Source: Dipylidium caninum
Lineage: Eukaryota > Platyhelminthes > Cestoda > Cyclophyllidea > Dipylidiidae
Direction: 5' to 3'
Assembly (NCBI GenBank): GCA_017562135.1
Contig: QEYB01001528.1
Location: 516,256 to 580,255, forward strand
Length of the DNA stretch: 64,000 nt
Shown here: positions 35,850 to 47,564 of the stretch, piece by piece
Numbering within the stretch: the first letter of the stretch is position 1
How the letters are laid out: the number at the start of each line of letters is the position of its first letter
Notes under the pieces: model-generated
Told to the model about the DNA's origin: nothing
Databases searched by the model: none
Seen by the model: only the letters and a program-made list of their open reading frames with translations
Position numbers and translations under genes: made by a program

Positions 35850-36598
35850 GAAAACTGAAACTCGCACGAATGCCCACTGGGGCTAGTAAATGTGGTTAGG
35901 CTGAGGTCTGCGTCAAATCAGTTCGCCGGCCACATTTTCAATTTTAAACAACCACGAGGACATCTTGCCTCGCACCTCACATTTTGCTGCACTTTAAATT
36001 ACTTAATTTTACCACGCGTTGGGCGCGTTTATAATTATGTTGGTTAACTTTAACTTTTTAGCCCCCTCCAATGAAGGACTCTTAGTGCTTTGTCACATGT
36101 CATATGCATTTTCAGTTTTCCTTGCTCCAACTGGCTTCTAAACGGTTTCCCCTCCTAGGTTTAATCTTATTGCCTACCACTTATCCTCTTATACCTCCAG
36201 TTATCACCCGCCTCCCTTCTTTGAAATGGGAGTTTACAAACTCTTCGATGTTATACCTTACCACGATATGCACTAATGGAAACAACATTTTTGTCTGGTA
36301 TTAGTTTTTTGACTACACGTTGTCGCTGATATTCTATTGTTTTTGTTGTGCTGTGTGCTCAATTATGCCTGAACTCTCCATTAGTGACATACTATATTTT
36401 TAAAAAATGGTTGCATTTCCTTATATTTTAGCCTTTTGCTTTTTGCTTTGATCTACTTGATGTGTTGATTTTTTAACAATGTTTAACTCTCTCTTCCTCT
36501 TCACTCTTTGTTTAATCACATTGGCTGCGTTTTATTCTGTTTCTGGCGCGTAGTTGCTCCTTTTGATGGTCACTTTTATTAATCAGACATATTCGTAA

Positions 36599-39565
36599 AT
36601 GGAAGCGTCTTCTACTTGGAACCTCAGTAAGTCAGTCGTTGTTTATCTTAGCTATATTAGATGCCCAACCGCACTCGATCCCCTCCATGGCTAATTTTGT
36701 CTCTCCTATTGCGTACCCAAATCATCCATTCTTATTTGGCGGCCATCTTCTGCTCCCTTCTCATCCTGCCTTTTCAAATTCATTGCATTCTGGTGGGCAC
36801 TACACTACTCAGATTCCCTTTTCACTACCTACAAGTTCAAGTCTACCGACTACCTATACCCACTCGGCACCTCCTCCTCATTTGTGTCATACCTCCACGA
36901 AAGATGATTTGAATATTCAAACGGAGACTATTCAGCGTTGTCAATTTGACTGCGCCACTGAAGTCAACAATGCCTGTTCCGAGGCCACAGATACGATAAT
37001 CAATCTTAAGGATTGGGTAGTTGTCAATCTAGAGGAAGATGGTGGCTGTCGTATTGCGGGTAGTCACTCAAAAAGTGGCCATCTGGTTTCTTCGGAGAAA
37101 ATTGTTTTCGTTAACAACCGCGGGGACATAGTCTCTGATGGTGTAAGGCTATTTAGACTATGCGGATCCATTTCTTGGGAATTGTATAAGCTTCAGTATC
37201 CGGAAATAAAGAAAATTGATCCTTCGTCACAAATGAGAAGCGCATTTTCGAGAGGTTTTCCGCAGAAGAATAGAAAGAATTGGATGGTTTCTCTCTATCA
37301 CTTTCTTTATGGCTTAATTAAACCCAGGCGGAATTTTAGACATACAGTGAGTCTGTTTGACCTTTTACGGATGTTACCCTTATATGGTGCTTTAGGTTCT
37401 TCTGGAATTTATATTTTAAAGAGGAAAATGTAATCGGGAGACTTGGTTTTACCACTTTCCGGCGTCGCTTAACTCTTCTGGAACTTTTTTTCAGGGATGT
37501 GCGTCCACTACATCGGTGGATGGAGCAGTAGATCTCGATGAAACAAATTTAGCCACACTAGCTGATCAAAGCGTTGATGAATCAGTCGAACCTCCATTCT
37601 TGTTCTTAATACTCAAGCCCATAGTTCTCATAAAACACGTCGTATTTCCCGAAATCGTTCTAATCTATCAAAGGTAAGTGGTTTTTTTCGATATTTTTTC
37701 TGTGGTTTTTTTCTTTAAATTAAAACTTCGGTTATTTAAGGTTAACAATGAAAGCGACTACTCTGATTCCTCCCTCGCCAGTGATACAGATACTGCTAAA
37801 GATGAACCTATACCTAGCGTTTCTTTGGTTAGCCGTGGCGGGAATAGTGATTTTCTTCTACGGACTCGGCATAAGCCTTGTTGCAGGCGGAAGGACGCTA
37901 TTTTTTCTTCTCCAACAACCGTTGAAACTGGAGTTCAAACCTCTGATGGATTCTCATCTTTATTGTCTGTTCCGTTGGAGCAGAAGAGTAGTGGGCGAGC
38001 GGACGTTGCAATTGAGTCCAGAAGAACCAAAGAGCGGACTCCAATTTCTAGCTGGATGGAGGAAGATATGCGGGTTGGTTTAGTCTGCGTGTCTTCCATG
38101 CTTTTAGTTCTTGTTTCTCTCACTTATTTCTTTCAGTTGAATGTTTTGCTGCACAAGGCGGATATCGAAAGCACTCCGTCTCCAACGGAACTGCCTGACA
38201 CGTCGTCTCGTGATTCACAGAAAAGGCGGACCGTGGATGAGGTGTTTCCCTTAGAGTACACCAACGATGACCGTGGGAAGAAGGAATTTGCAAGTTCTTC
38301 CAAACCTAATTCCTCATCGTCATGGAAGTCCAAAGAGTCTCTTCGGGAAAGAAGGCGATCTAAAGTTAGTTGTATTGATTCATTTTGTTTATTAATGTTC
38401 CATTGGAACGGCGGTGAGTTAATGTACTTGCTGAGTAGCGGCTGTTACCTAAATTGACTTTTTTGTCTGACATTTGTACTTAAGTCTTTTGCATCGTGGT
38501 AATCAAATATACTGGGGCTTTTTTGAGGAGTCGTTTTGGTTCTGTTTAAACTCAGAGTTGTTTCAGTTGAATCCGCTTCATCACGACTTTTGGATATTGT
38601 TAAAAGAGGAAAAGCTAATGACAGTGGATGCAGGCATGTGTTGTTGGCGAATCAGTTGGATCTTTTTAACAGGTTCCAACTTTTCCTTTAAACTAGGCTG
38701 TCTTAACCATGTTCAGTTAACGACTTGTTTCTTTAGCTTCGCTCTTTACTAATAGCTAAAGTAAAATATTTTTTCTGAGTGCCCGAAATTAAAAGCTGTA
38801 ATTTCTTCAAAGGATGAACCCAATGCTTTTTTTTTGTCCAAATTAAAGTCTCAAACTGTCTATATAGAAATATCGTGAATGAATTATTTTTATAGTGATC
38901 CGACGATGATTATTTAGTATTTTGGCTCCGTCTTTTCCTCTCATTTTTTCCCGTGTTACCTGGTAAACCAGGTTTCGCCCATTAAATTTTGATAGGTACA
39001 CGACGGGTTTTTCACAAGCCTAACGTAACTTATTGTAGCAAAAAGCGTTTAATAGGTCATCGGCTAAATAACAGTTAATTAGCTTTTTTGTGGTTGAAAC
39101 AAATGGAAATGTACATTTGTTTGCAGAGTTCTACCGACTCGCTGCGGAAACGCCTCAAACAGGTGATGGGGAAATCGAGGAGCAAGAAGCCTCACACTTA
39201 TTCACACTTTTCCGAGTCTGCTCGTATGAGCTCTCGTCTAAACCGAGAACACTCCCATGACGACCACCACAAACGCTTACGTCAACAGATGCAGGTCGGA
39301 CAAGCTCAGCCTCAACAGGAACCTACTCTCGACCAGCGACACCAACTTGTTACTCAAATGGGTAAGGTTTCTCAACGCGTTATTTGTTTTCGTAATTTGG
39401 GTAACGGCATTTTATTTTCTCTTTGATTTAGGTATTGTGGATGTACGTAATTTGCGGAGGACTCGATCAGGCCGGCTGAGTGTACCCACGAGGGAAACCT
39501 GGCATCGGCAGAAAATAGTTTTCGATGGCAATGATGTTAGTGTCGATCATGGTGAATATGGCAAG
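36599..39565 (+). CDS. KNL2 / MIS18BP1-like centromere protein (SANTA domain plus CENP-C-type motif), 3-prime end not found
   Basis: KNL2/M18BP1 brings the Mis18 machinery and new CENP-A to centromeres. Eight exons: 36599-36626, 36661-37346, 37495-37673, 37741-38073, 38137-38368, 38567-38672, 39129-39361 and 39432-39565. Phases agree except inside exon 3, which is one base short. Residues about 124-213 match a SANTA domain: INLKDWVVV at the start, VSDGVRLFRLCGSI in the middle and FSRGFPQ at the end (the family ends F-x2-GFP-x2-W). The central part is Ser-rich and basic, probably disordered. Exon 8 contains NLRRTRSGRLSVP followed by TRETWHRQKIVF, which resembles the CENP-C motif (R-R-S/T...R...P...W...K-I-V-Y). 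The alternative 25 bp first intron (acceptor at 36651) would also keep frame. A 63 bp intron at 38074-38136 has no stop in frame. The reading ends at a GTTTGT donor, so more exons are expected. Confidence 0.72.
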
Positions 39566-42500
39566 GTTTGTTGAAATATACTGTCTTTATACTCCATTGC
39601 AATCAAAGCTTATTTTATGGGGTGGCTTCGACACTTTTTAAGCCTAGTGTGCTGAATTGAGGGTCGTTTTTTGGGAGACTATTCAGTTATACTCTCAGTC
39701 TTTTAGTTGTAGTTACAGTCTAGTTAGATTGAACTGTCTGATTGGGCTTATTCATTTCTTTTTTTGCAAAAAATATTCGGGATTATTTCATCACTTTTCC
39801 TTTTTGATAAAATGCGCTGCTTCTTGGACTCCAGAATGCTTTTGGATTTTCCTATCTGCAACCTTTTTCTGTGTGTAGGAACATTGTGCTTTTCCATAAA
39901 TCGAGCAATCGTTTTCACGTAGCTTCATTATCCACAGATTGGTGGAAGTTTATAATCCACTATGCATTGCTAACTTCTCTGCTGAATCTTTTTCCTTGCT
40001 CTCCGTCTTGTGTCAAGTCTACCTCTTACCTAATGAAGCCTAGTGAACGGTGGTTCGCTGTGCCTGTGAATAACTTGTCCCGTTGTCACACTCAAGATGA
40101 CTCGTGTCACTTTCCCTAAAGTCTCGACCCAACTTTCGGCGATCTTGCTCTCATCATGAAAGATCAAGTGACACAAACGGGTCGCTTTCGTAGACATTAT
40201 TGAAGTCAAATTGAAATGTTTGGCCATGTTAGATTCGCTTTATTTATCTCGCTTGTGCTGCTCTTTCCGAATATGTTGAAATCAAAGTGATTCTTTCAAT
40301 CTGATTTCATCCATTCGCCAGGACAGATTGATATCCAATAGGTTTGGGTAAGACACCGTTGCTTTTGAGGGGAGGTTTTGAACGTTGACTCGAATCATCA
40401 AAGGGTAGCCTTACATTTTCATCTTCCTTCGGTAATCGTGCGATTTGCAAAATAGCGGTGGCAGACTATAATGACCGGAGCGCTGGTCCTTGATGTATCG
40501 CACTCGTCTAACTCACGGGTTTTCCTCCAACTCCTCCATTTGTTCATTACCCCTTCGGCTCCTATTAGCGACCGAAGTTGTAAGCATTTTGAAAATTGCC
40601 CTTTTTCTTACCGTTCTTTTTTCCTATTTTAGTACTTTTCCAGTATGATCGACGATTAGCCCCGGGCCGACTGCTGTGCTGTCCCTCATCCTTCCAGTCC
40701 TTTGTACCCTGTAAATAGATCTCACTTTCTCCTTAGTGTTTAATGAAGGGAGTGGGGATTGGGGGCGCCCAATTATTCTAGGTCCAGACAACAGGTCCAT
40801 GTCCGAGCGGCTCACCGGCTGCAGTGGCTGACGTCCGAAGTGTTGCTGTTACCTTTGTTTCCCCATTGAGTACCGATCGGAATAAGCGGAATTTCCGACA
40901 CCAAGGGTTTCGATTCCCTATCCATGATGGAAAAGCGACAGCAGCCGGCATTCTGTCAGGGTAATTTTTTCCACTCTCGGTAGTGCGTGCACACTCAGTT
41001 CAGTTTGTCGTGGTTTGTTGTTGGCCGAGTCGCCGGCTTCTGGCCGGTTGTTGCGAGAATTGACTGGCTTGTAGTCCACTGGCGTGGGACTCCTGGAGTT
41101 GGTCGGTGTGGATTGTTCCTGGCCGCCGAGGTGGGGCGATGTCGGGTCGCGAACCGTCTGTCCGAGGGGGAGGGGGCGGAGAGGGAGTTGCTTGCCCATG
41201 CATTCAAACCGTGGTCCTCCGGACGTTCGGAGGCCGTGTGATGCCAGCGGCGGGCGGTCGGTTGAAGACGCTTCCGCGCTACCGATCGACCAACGCTGGG
41301 TGCATCCATGGACGCGCTTGAAGTCCTCTCTAGCTTCGGATCCTGTGACTGAAATACGCTTGGCCCTCGGGGCGCACGCGACAACCGAGATGGCATTTAC
41401 TGCCCTGCTGTTGGGGGGCTGCTTTTTCTTCGCAGCAGTTGGTCTCCCCCTCACGGCGACTGAAGCGGAGCCACTTGGTCGCTCGTCCTCGAGCCTGTCG
41501 AAAGGAGACGCCCCGCATCCAACTCTTAGTGCGTTTTACCTCATTGCCAGGTGTGGTTGCCCCTCTCTCGATCTCCCAACCACCGCGAAGGTCACCACTC
41601 TTGCATTACTTCACCCAACCAACATTTATTTATTGTTTTCCTTTGACGAGTGTATGTACAAAATGGTAGAAATCATGAAGAAGGAGCCCAAACCGAGGAA
41701 TTATGAAACGAATAAATTTACACGAGTAGCGCGACGACAGGAGCCGAGGAGCACGGCGGTGTCAGAGGAGGGCGCAGCCTCCCGCGGTGCAGCCCTTCTT
41801 CGTCGCCGATTCCTGCGCCATCTGAAATCGACGAGGAGAGCGATCATCAGGGAGTTCCTTTCTCAAATAATGACTTCTTTATTTTTTGGACAAACAAGTT
41901 AAATGTAATGAACTGTTTCCTTTGGGAACATGACCAATTTCACTCTTGAAGCCTGTCTTAACAGTAGCAGGAGGTATTGCCAACTTTTCGCATCATTATC
42001 CGGTGGTTTGTGATTTTAGGCCTTTTTTTTGCCCCTACTAAACATCACCGTAACGGGATGACGACACGACTGGCACCAAAATCATCCAAGTGCGTTAGTA
42101 ATGAAGAGCTACTTGAGCACTGCCCTCCTGCCACCGGAGGTGCCTCCTCCGTCCTTGCCACTTGACTCCAGTAATTTCGCCTTCCATTCGCAGTATTTAC
42201 GGTGTGCATCAGCCCCTCTGGGGTCCCTCGGGAGCCCCATCCGCTGTTTAAGCAGTCCGATCAGTTTGACTTCTTCAGTCGCATCCTCAACGGCGACATT
42301 GGAGGAAATCGGGATGCCTGCATGACCGTAGACGTAAGTGCTTCATCATAGCACACTCACACACATGCACACACCTAAAAGAGAAGTGCCAAAAGCCTGA
42401 AGGGGCACTGCACTTTCACGGCCGATGTAATCACGCCTGACACGCTCAGACACGACTTCGCGCTGCGCACTTGGGTGACTTCAGCCTCCGCGGAGAGAAT

Positions 42501-42786
42501 GGCGGAGGCGGAGGAGTTGGCATCGTTTACTAATACGCCTTCTTCACACGGGGCCACGAAATCACGGGGGGTGAAAGAAATTCACGCCGCAGAGAAAGCG
42601 AGAGATAGAGGGAGGGAAAAAGTGGAGATCCTCGCTTTTGCTAAGTGGAAGCAAAAGGTAAGAATGGTATTGCGATATTTACCTAAGGCGAAATAAAGAG
42701 CGTGACGAAAGAAGGTTTAAGTGACGGAGAAAAATTTGTGAGTGGAAATGGAACTTTCGATGCAATGAGACTAATAGACAACATAA
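39566..42786. other. No confidently supported exon; probable 3-prime part of the KNL2-like gene and unassigned sequence
   Basis: The KNL2-like gene should continue here, but no exon with clear homology (for instance a SANT/Myb repeat) was recognised. One stretch after CAG at 39937 reads LVEVYNPLCIANFSAES in one frame but does not fit the expected phase. Confidence 0.45.
41390..41902 (+). CDS. Hypothetical short protein with signal-peptide-like start
   Basis: An ATG at 41390 opens 170 codons. The first 24 residues (MAFTALLLGGCFFFAAVGLP) look like a signal peptide with a small-residue cleavage region. The remainder is Ser- and Arg-rich with several dibasic sites (VARRQ, LLRRRF) and one CGCPSL stretch. 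No family is recognised; a propeptide or chance reading are both possible. No splice evidence was used. Confidence 0.22.
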   Translation: MAFTALLLGGCFFFAAVGLPLTATEAEPLGRSSSSLSKGDAPHPTLSAFYLIARCGCPSLDLPTTAKVTTLALLHPTNIYLLFSFDECMYKMVEIMKKEPKPRNYETNKFTRVARRQEPRSTAVSEEGAASRGAALLRRRFLRHLKSTRRAIIREFLSQIMTSLFFGQTS

Positions 42787-43765
42787 AATTTGAGTTAGAG
42801 AAGTTAGGTGAAGGGGAAAAGAGAATCCTGAACACCTCGAGGCTGAGAAGCTCAAAGAAAAATGTTTCGCAAACGGTGGCCAGTCGCGCCTCCCCAAATG
42901 GTGGATGCCATGACAACACTCCGTCGGCTTTCACACAAAACCGCGTTCGCAAGCGCAATTCGCCAGTCGACCCGATCGCTGATGTTTTCTCCACCGCGAG
43001 ACCCTCCGGCAACGCCATCGCCAGACATCGTCATCGCGTTCCTCTCGCCGCGATGGAGAGTCTGCAACACTCAATCACCCACAACAGCGATTCGCTCAGG
43101 CATCCGCTCAGCAGGTCCCGTGCACCCACGCCAATCCCACTTCCACTCCTCTCCTCCACTCCACTCCACTTCACTTCACTCGACTCCGCCTCCCGTCCAG
43201 CCGCGCCCCCCGCCCCGCCTTGTCTCGCCACCACTTCGTCCACGTCCACGCGACCTCTCCCGCTGCCAACCGCCCGAGTGAGTGTCCAGTCGCGCGCACA
43301 CACGGGGGGAGGTGTGGTGAAAGGCATGTCAAATTCGGCCATCGTTCATTCACCCACTCGCGCTCGCCGTGCCTTCCTTCCTTGGCCGTCAGTGCCTCAC
43401 GTGGTGCACAGAGTCGAGGAGGCCGCCCGCCGAGTGGAGGTGTCGAGGGAGTGGATGGCCACTCTCCGCCTTCTCTGCGTCTACACGTTGCCATGCTGGT
43501 GGCCACTGAGTGACGCCTGCAGCCGAACACCGAGGACAAAGCGGACTGCTCACTTGATTGCTGACACTACGCCTTTCCACCTTCACCACTCGCCAATTCA
43601 CCAGTCGACAGTGGCGGTGCCTCCTCCGCCCTGCGTTCACCCAACCAGTCCGCGTCCACTGCTCCACCGAGGTGCCACGTCTCGCTCCGCCTGCGCTCTT
43701 GACGCAGCGACGTTGTCTGTTGCACGCACCGCCGCCTCCTCGCACTCTGTCGCGTGTCTGCGAGG

Positions 43766-43768
<3 letters not shown>

Positions 43769-43805
<37 letters not shown>
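43769..43805. repeat. (CA)n microsatellite in IR3 left arm
   Basis: Perfect CA run, mirrored as (GT)n at about 47531-47569. Confidence 0.9.
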
Positions 43806-43809
<4 letters not shown>

Positions 43810-44162
43810 TTACAGCCTCGCACACGTCAACTTCACCCTCTGGGCAGACCCGAGGCGCGAGGTGGTGGTCCTCTTCACTGCGGCCATCTTAGGGGTGAAG
43901 TGGGCCTTGGGTGGAGGCGACGTTGACGGTGACGGTGACGGTGAGTGGTGCGGTGCAGCAGCCCAGTCCGTCAGTGGAGTTCCTCCTGGTGTGAAGCCTC
44001 CGTCATTACAGACCAATTTGCATACTCTCCACCCCATCTCCTGGCCCTCCTCCTCCCCCCCCCCTCGACGCTCCCTCGGCGGTGGGTGCAGCGAAAGCAC
44101 TTCTCACGAGTAGACCTTCTGCTTTGCATCCACCCGGTGGCCGCATCCAACAGGAAGCACGT

Positions 44163-44191
44163 TGTCTGGTCTGGTCCGGTCTGGTCTGGTC
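44163..44191. repeat. GTCTG pentanucleotide repeat
   Basis: Units of GTCTG / GTCCG, mirrored by a longer and cleaner GACCA run at about 47126-47158 in the right arm. Confidence 0.85.
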
Positions 44192-44375
44192 GGAGTGCAT
44201 GGAGGCGTCCTCCCGACCGGTGTGGCACGCACACGAGGGCTCTGATGGGGCCGCGGACGGGGACCGCAGCTAATGCCTCTCCCATGACAGGCTGGAGCGA
44301 GGCAGAATGGAGATTGTGGTGGAGGATTCGAGATAATAAACGTACTAATATCCTCCAACATTTTGCGGTTTACCA

Positions 44376-46719
44376 CCTGATCTTCTCTTAATTCTGCACC
44401 TCACAGCCCTGTCGCCCGTCATTAGTTGCTGTGCGTTTGATGCAGGGGAAAAAGCCTGCATTTAGTGCGCAGTGTGGAAACGCGAAGGAGAGAAAACAAG
44501 TGGATTCACAGAGTTGTCATCGGTGTATCAATCATTTCACCTGGCATAGGGCGAATAGTAAACGTTTAGTCCGGCGCACCGAGGGGCTCCGTTGCACACA
44601 GTCTCAGCATGTTTCCACTAATGTAACATGCATGGCATTCCGGGAAAAGCCGTCAAATTTGCAAATACATAATGACTTAGTGAGGCGGCAATTAAGGAAG
44701 AAAATTATGAGAATAGAAAATGTGTAAGGGGAGTAGAGACCCTAAGTTGTGTATAATTTGTGGCCTCGTCCATCTCCCTCCTCAAAGCGTTTCCGGGAGG
44801 CGTTCGTCTTGGCTGTTTTTATGCTTTAATGTAGTGGATAGCTCGGCAAGGCTCGAAGTCCTCACCGCACGGACGCTTAGCGGGGCGAGGCGTGGACGTG
44901 GACGAATTTCCGCGAGTAGACAGTCTACGGACGCGAACCTGAGTGATCTCGAGTCCCTTCGCGCTCGGCACTACGTGTGCACAACGCTTCCACGTTCCCC
45001 ACTCACTCGGCTCCTCGGGTATCAGGACCGCCGGACCCCGTCCGACGCTCCCCGAATGGCAACGAGTGTGCAGCAGACTGGCCGAGCCGTGCACAGGAAT
45101 GTGGATGCGTTGTTCGACGACTGCATTCTTCGCCTCTTCCCCCGTGTCAATTGGGCAGAAGCGACCCTCCCACACCTCCGTCACACAATCGACCAAAAAA
45201 CTCAAATCTGGAGTCTACTTTGCTAACAAAAAGGTGCTTCCTGTGTTTTGATGGGGGTCGTCTTTGTAAATGCAGAGCCTGTCCGACGTGGCTCCATGCA
45301 GGGTGAATTCTCCCCCAAAGTAGGAGAGAGAGAGAGAGGAAGGGAGAAATAAATGGATGGGGCAGGGAAGTAAGTGTGCAGGCGGGTGGGTCGGTGGGTG
45401 CTTCCGGTTTGTCTCCTTTCGGCGAGGCACAAGTGGAGCACAGGTTTGGAGACAACGCTTAAAAAGATGAAGGCACCCGACCTCGTACCGGTACCGTGGG
45501 AGGTGAGCAAAAGGCGGCGAGAAATCGCCCGATGAGGCTTCCCCCCGCCGAGCACAAGGAAAGAGCAATTAACGAAAATCTTGGCAACCGACGAGGGCAG
45601 AAGCACCCAGACGACTGAAAAGGAGGAGGCGCGAGTGACACATCAAAGTCGACGTGACATCACACTGACCCGGAAAGGTGGCGGACCCACGTGGGTCTGT
45701 TAATTACATTTGATCGAGGCGGAGGGTGGGTTACTTTGGGTGAGCTGTAGAAGCGCTACTCCCTTTTGAAATTGCAGTCCCCCCGGAACTCCGTTTTGAC
45801 AGAGGGGAGATCTGCGAGGCGAGTGGTCCTCAGAAGAAATGCGACTCGCAGCCTAGTGAATGAGGGCGCAGGAGACCTCCAGACGCCTTCAAAAATGTGC
45901 ATTCCCAAGGGGGGCAAAATGGAAAGGGAAGAAATGAGGTGAAAAATCGCAGCGCCACAACAGTTTGAAGGATTAGTGGAGGCTTTGGTGGAAGAACTTA
46001 CTCGAAGAACCACCTCGCGGAAGGCATCAGTCACGCCTTCGCCTGTCTTTGCAGACGTTTCAACAAATGCGCAACAGCCCCATCGCCTCGCCGCAGCGTC
46101 GCCGTCAGCCTTGGCGACCTCTCGCAGTCCCGCCGCCGACAAGTCAGACTTGTTGCCAACCAGAACGATCGGCGGTGGCGGAGGCATTGCGGCTGGTGTC
46201 TTCGCCTCTCTCGTTCGGCCAGTGAAGGCTTTGACCTTGAAGCGGAGGATCTGGTGGTACACCGCCTCCAAGTCGATGAGGCTCTGTACCGAGGCGATGC
46301 TGTAGACGAGGACGAAGCCCTGTCCATTGCGGATGTAAAGGTCCTGCAACGAGGCGAATTGTTCGCTTCCAGCAGTGTCGAGGATCTCCAACATGCACGC
46401 CTTCCCGTTCACTCTGGAGAGAGATGCGAGAAAAGGCGACGTTGGAAAGGAAGGCATGGCAGAAAAAAAATTGTGAAGCGTGTTACTTTCACAAGGGCGG
46501 TTGCAGACTCCTTCCACGAAACGAGAGGTCGAGAACTCGAGTCGCGTGACTACGCTTGAAGCAGATGCGATTCGTCCAGGAATAAATCATGATAATTCCG
46601 CAATATCCAAGATGTAGGATTAATAATCCTCTCAGAAAACCGTCTCCTCTCCTCCCCTTCGCCCCCATTCTGCACCCCACCACAATCTCCAGCGCAGGTC
46701 TCAGGCGAAGTATTAGCAA
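44376..46719. other. IR3 spacer
   Basis: Unique 2.3 kb between the IR3 arms. It contains RAP2-like exon 2 (46413-46002, minus strand) and, on the plus strand near 45220-45306, a PHD-finger-like fragment. The remainder (44376-45100 and 45310-45990) has no recognised coding sequence. Confidence 0.7.
45226..45305 (+). CDS. PHD-finger-like exon fragment (tentative)
   Basis: One plus-strand frame reads CFLCFDGGRLCKCRACP followed by TWLH, which fits the first half of a PHD finger: C-x2-C-x-DGG-x-L-x2-C-x2-C-P-x3-H. PHD fingers bind histone tails. The frame ends three codons later; a GTGAAT donor at that point could lead to the missing second half. Upstream, another frame carries a basic stretch (KKLKSGVYFANKK), so an indel or a splice acceptor is needed to join them. 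The fragment lies in the IR3 spacer opposite the RAP2-like gene. The pattern could be chance. Confidence 0.3.
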
Positions 46720-47525
46720 AACGATGGTGGAACCGCAAAATGTTGGAGGACATTATTACAAAGGAGGCGTAAGAATAGAAACTTATAACCAAATAGATGA
46801 AGGAAAGGAGCTGGAATAGTGAGCATTGCAAGGCCAAGCCATTGATAAACTCGGGAGGAGAAGCATTTCCCACGAGGAGGATAAAACAGTGTGAGGAAGG
46901 AGTTTATCTCGGCGAATTCTCCAGACTCGGGGGTAGAGTGGGAGTTCTGTCCCGTCCCCCCTTCCTTCTGCACCACCGCCTTCCCCTCCTCCATTCTGCC
47001 TCGCACCACAATCTCCAGCCTCCAGCCTGTCATGGGAGAGGCATTAGCTGCGGTCCCCGTCCGCTGCCCCATCAGAGCCCTCGTGTGCGTGCCACACCGG
47101 TCGGGAGGACGCCTCCATGCACTCCGACCAGACCAGACCAGACCAGACCAGACCAGACAACGTGTCTCCTCTTGGCTGCGGCGACCGGGTGGATACAAAG
47201 CAGAAGACCACTCGTGAGAGGTGCTTTCGCTGCACCCAACGCCGAGGGAGCGTCGAGAGGGAGGAGGAGGGGGGAGTGGGGGTGGAAAGTATGCAAATTG
47301 GTCTGTAATGACGGAGGCTTCACACGAGGAGGAATTCCACTGACGGACTGGGTTGCTGCACTGCACCGCACTGCACCACTCACTGCCACCGTCATTGTCA
47401 CCGTCAACGCCGCCTCCACCCAAGGCCCACTTCGCCCTCAAGATGGCCGCATTGGAGAGGACCACCACCTCGCATCTCGCGCCTGCCCGGAGGGTGAAGT
47501 TGACATGTGCGAGGGTGTAATCCCG

Positions 47526-47564
<39 letters not shown>

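Larger units (their letters stand above)
32172..36245. repeat. IR2 right arm (duplicated TFIIA locus)
   Basis: Reverse complement of about 26066-30132. It contains the intact TFIIA gene plus about 400 bp of its upstream region and about 300 bp beyond its stop. Confidence 0.95.
42787..44375. repeat. IR3 left arm (long inverted duplication)
   Basis: Reverse complement of about 46720-48549, starting at AAATTTGAGTTAGAGAAGTT and ending at CCAACATTTTGCGG. Unlike IR2, the arms differ by many substitutions and indels, so the duplication is older. Both arms contain mirrored microsatellites and a frame beginning [20 protein letters not shown], open for about 55 codons in each copy with scattered changes; I do not claim it is coding. 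Confidence 0.9.

Noticed and set aside
37748..38083. Membrane-protein-like frame inside the KNL2-like gene
   Set aside because: Shadow of exon 4 in another frame; exon 4 is supported by phase-consistent splice sites on both sides.
38074..38136. Possible transmembrane segment VCVSSMLLVLVSLTYFF in the KNL2-like protein
   Set aside because: Better explained as a retained 63 bp intron with a TTTCTTTCAG acceptor; a membrane segment does not fit a nuclear protein.
40900..40925. GGGTTTCGATTCCC resembling a tRNA T-arm
   Set aside because: No acceptor stem, D-arm or anticodon arm upstream at the right spacing.
42862..43281. [20 protein letters not shown] frame conserved in both IR3 arms
   Set aside because: Shared by duplication rather than selection as far as can be judged; later part is low-complexity and the frames diverge, with no domain or splice evidence.
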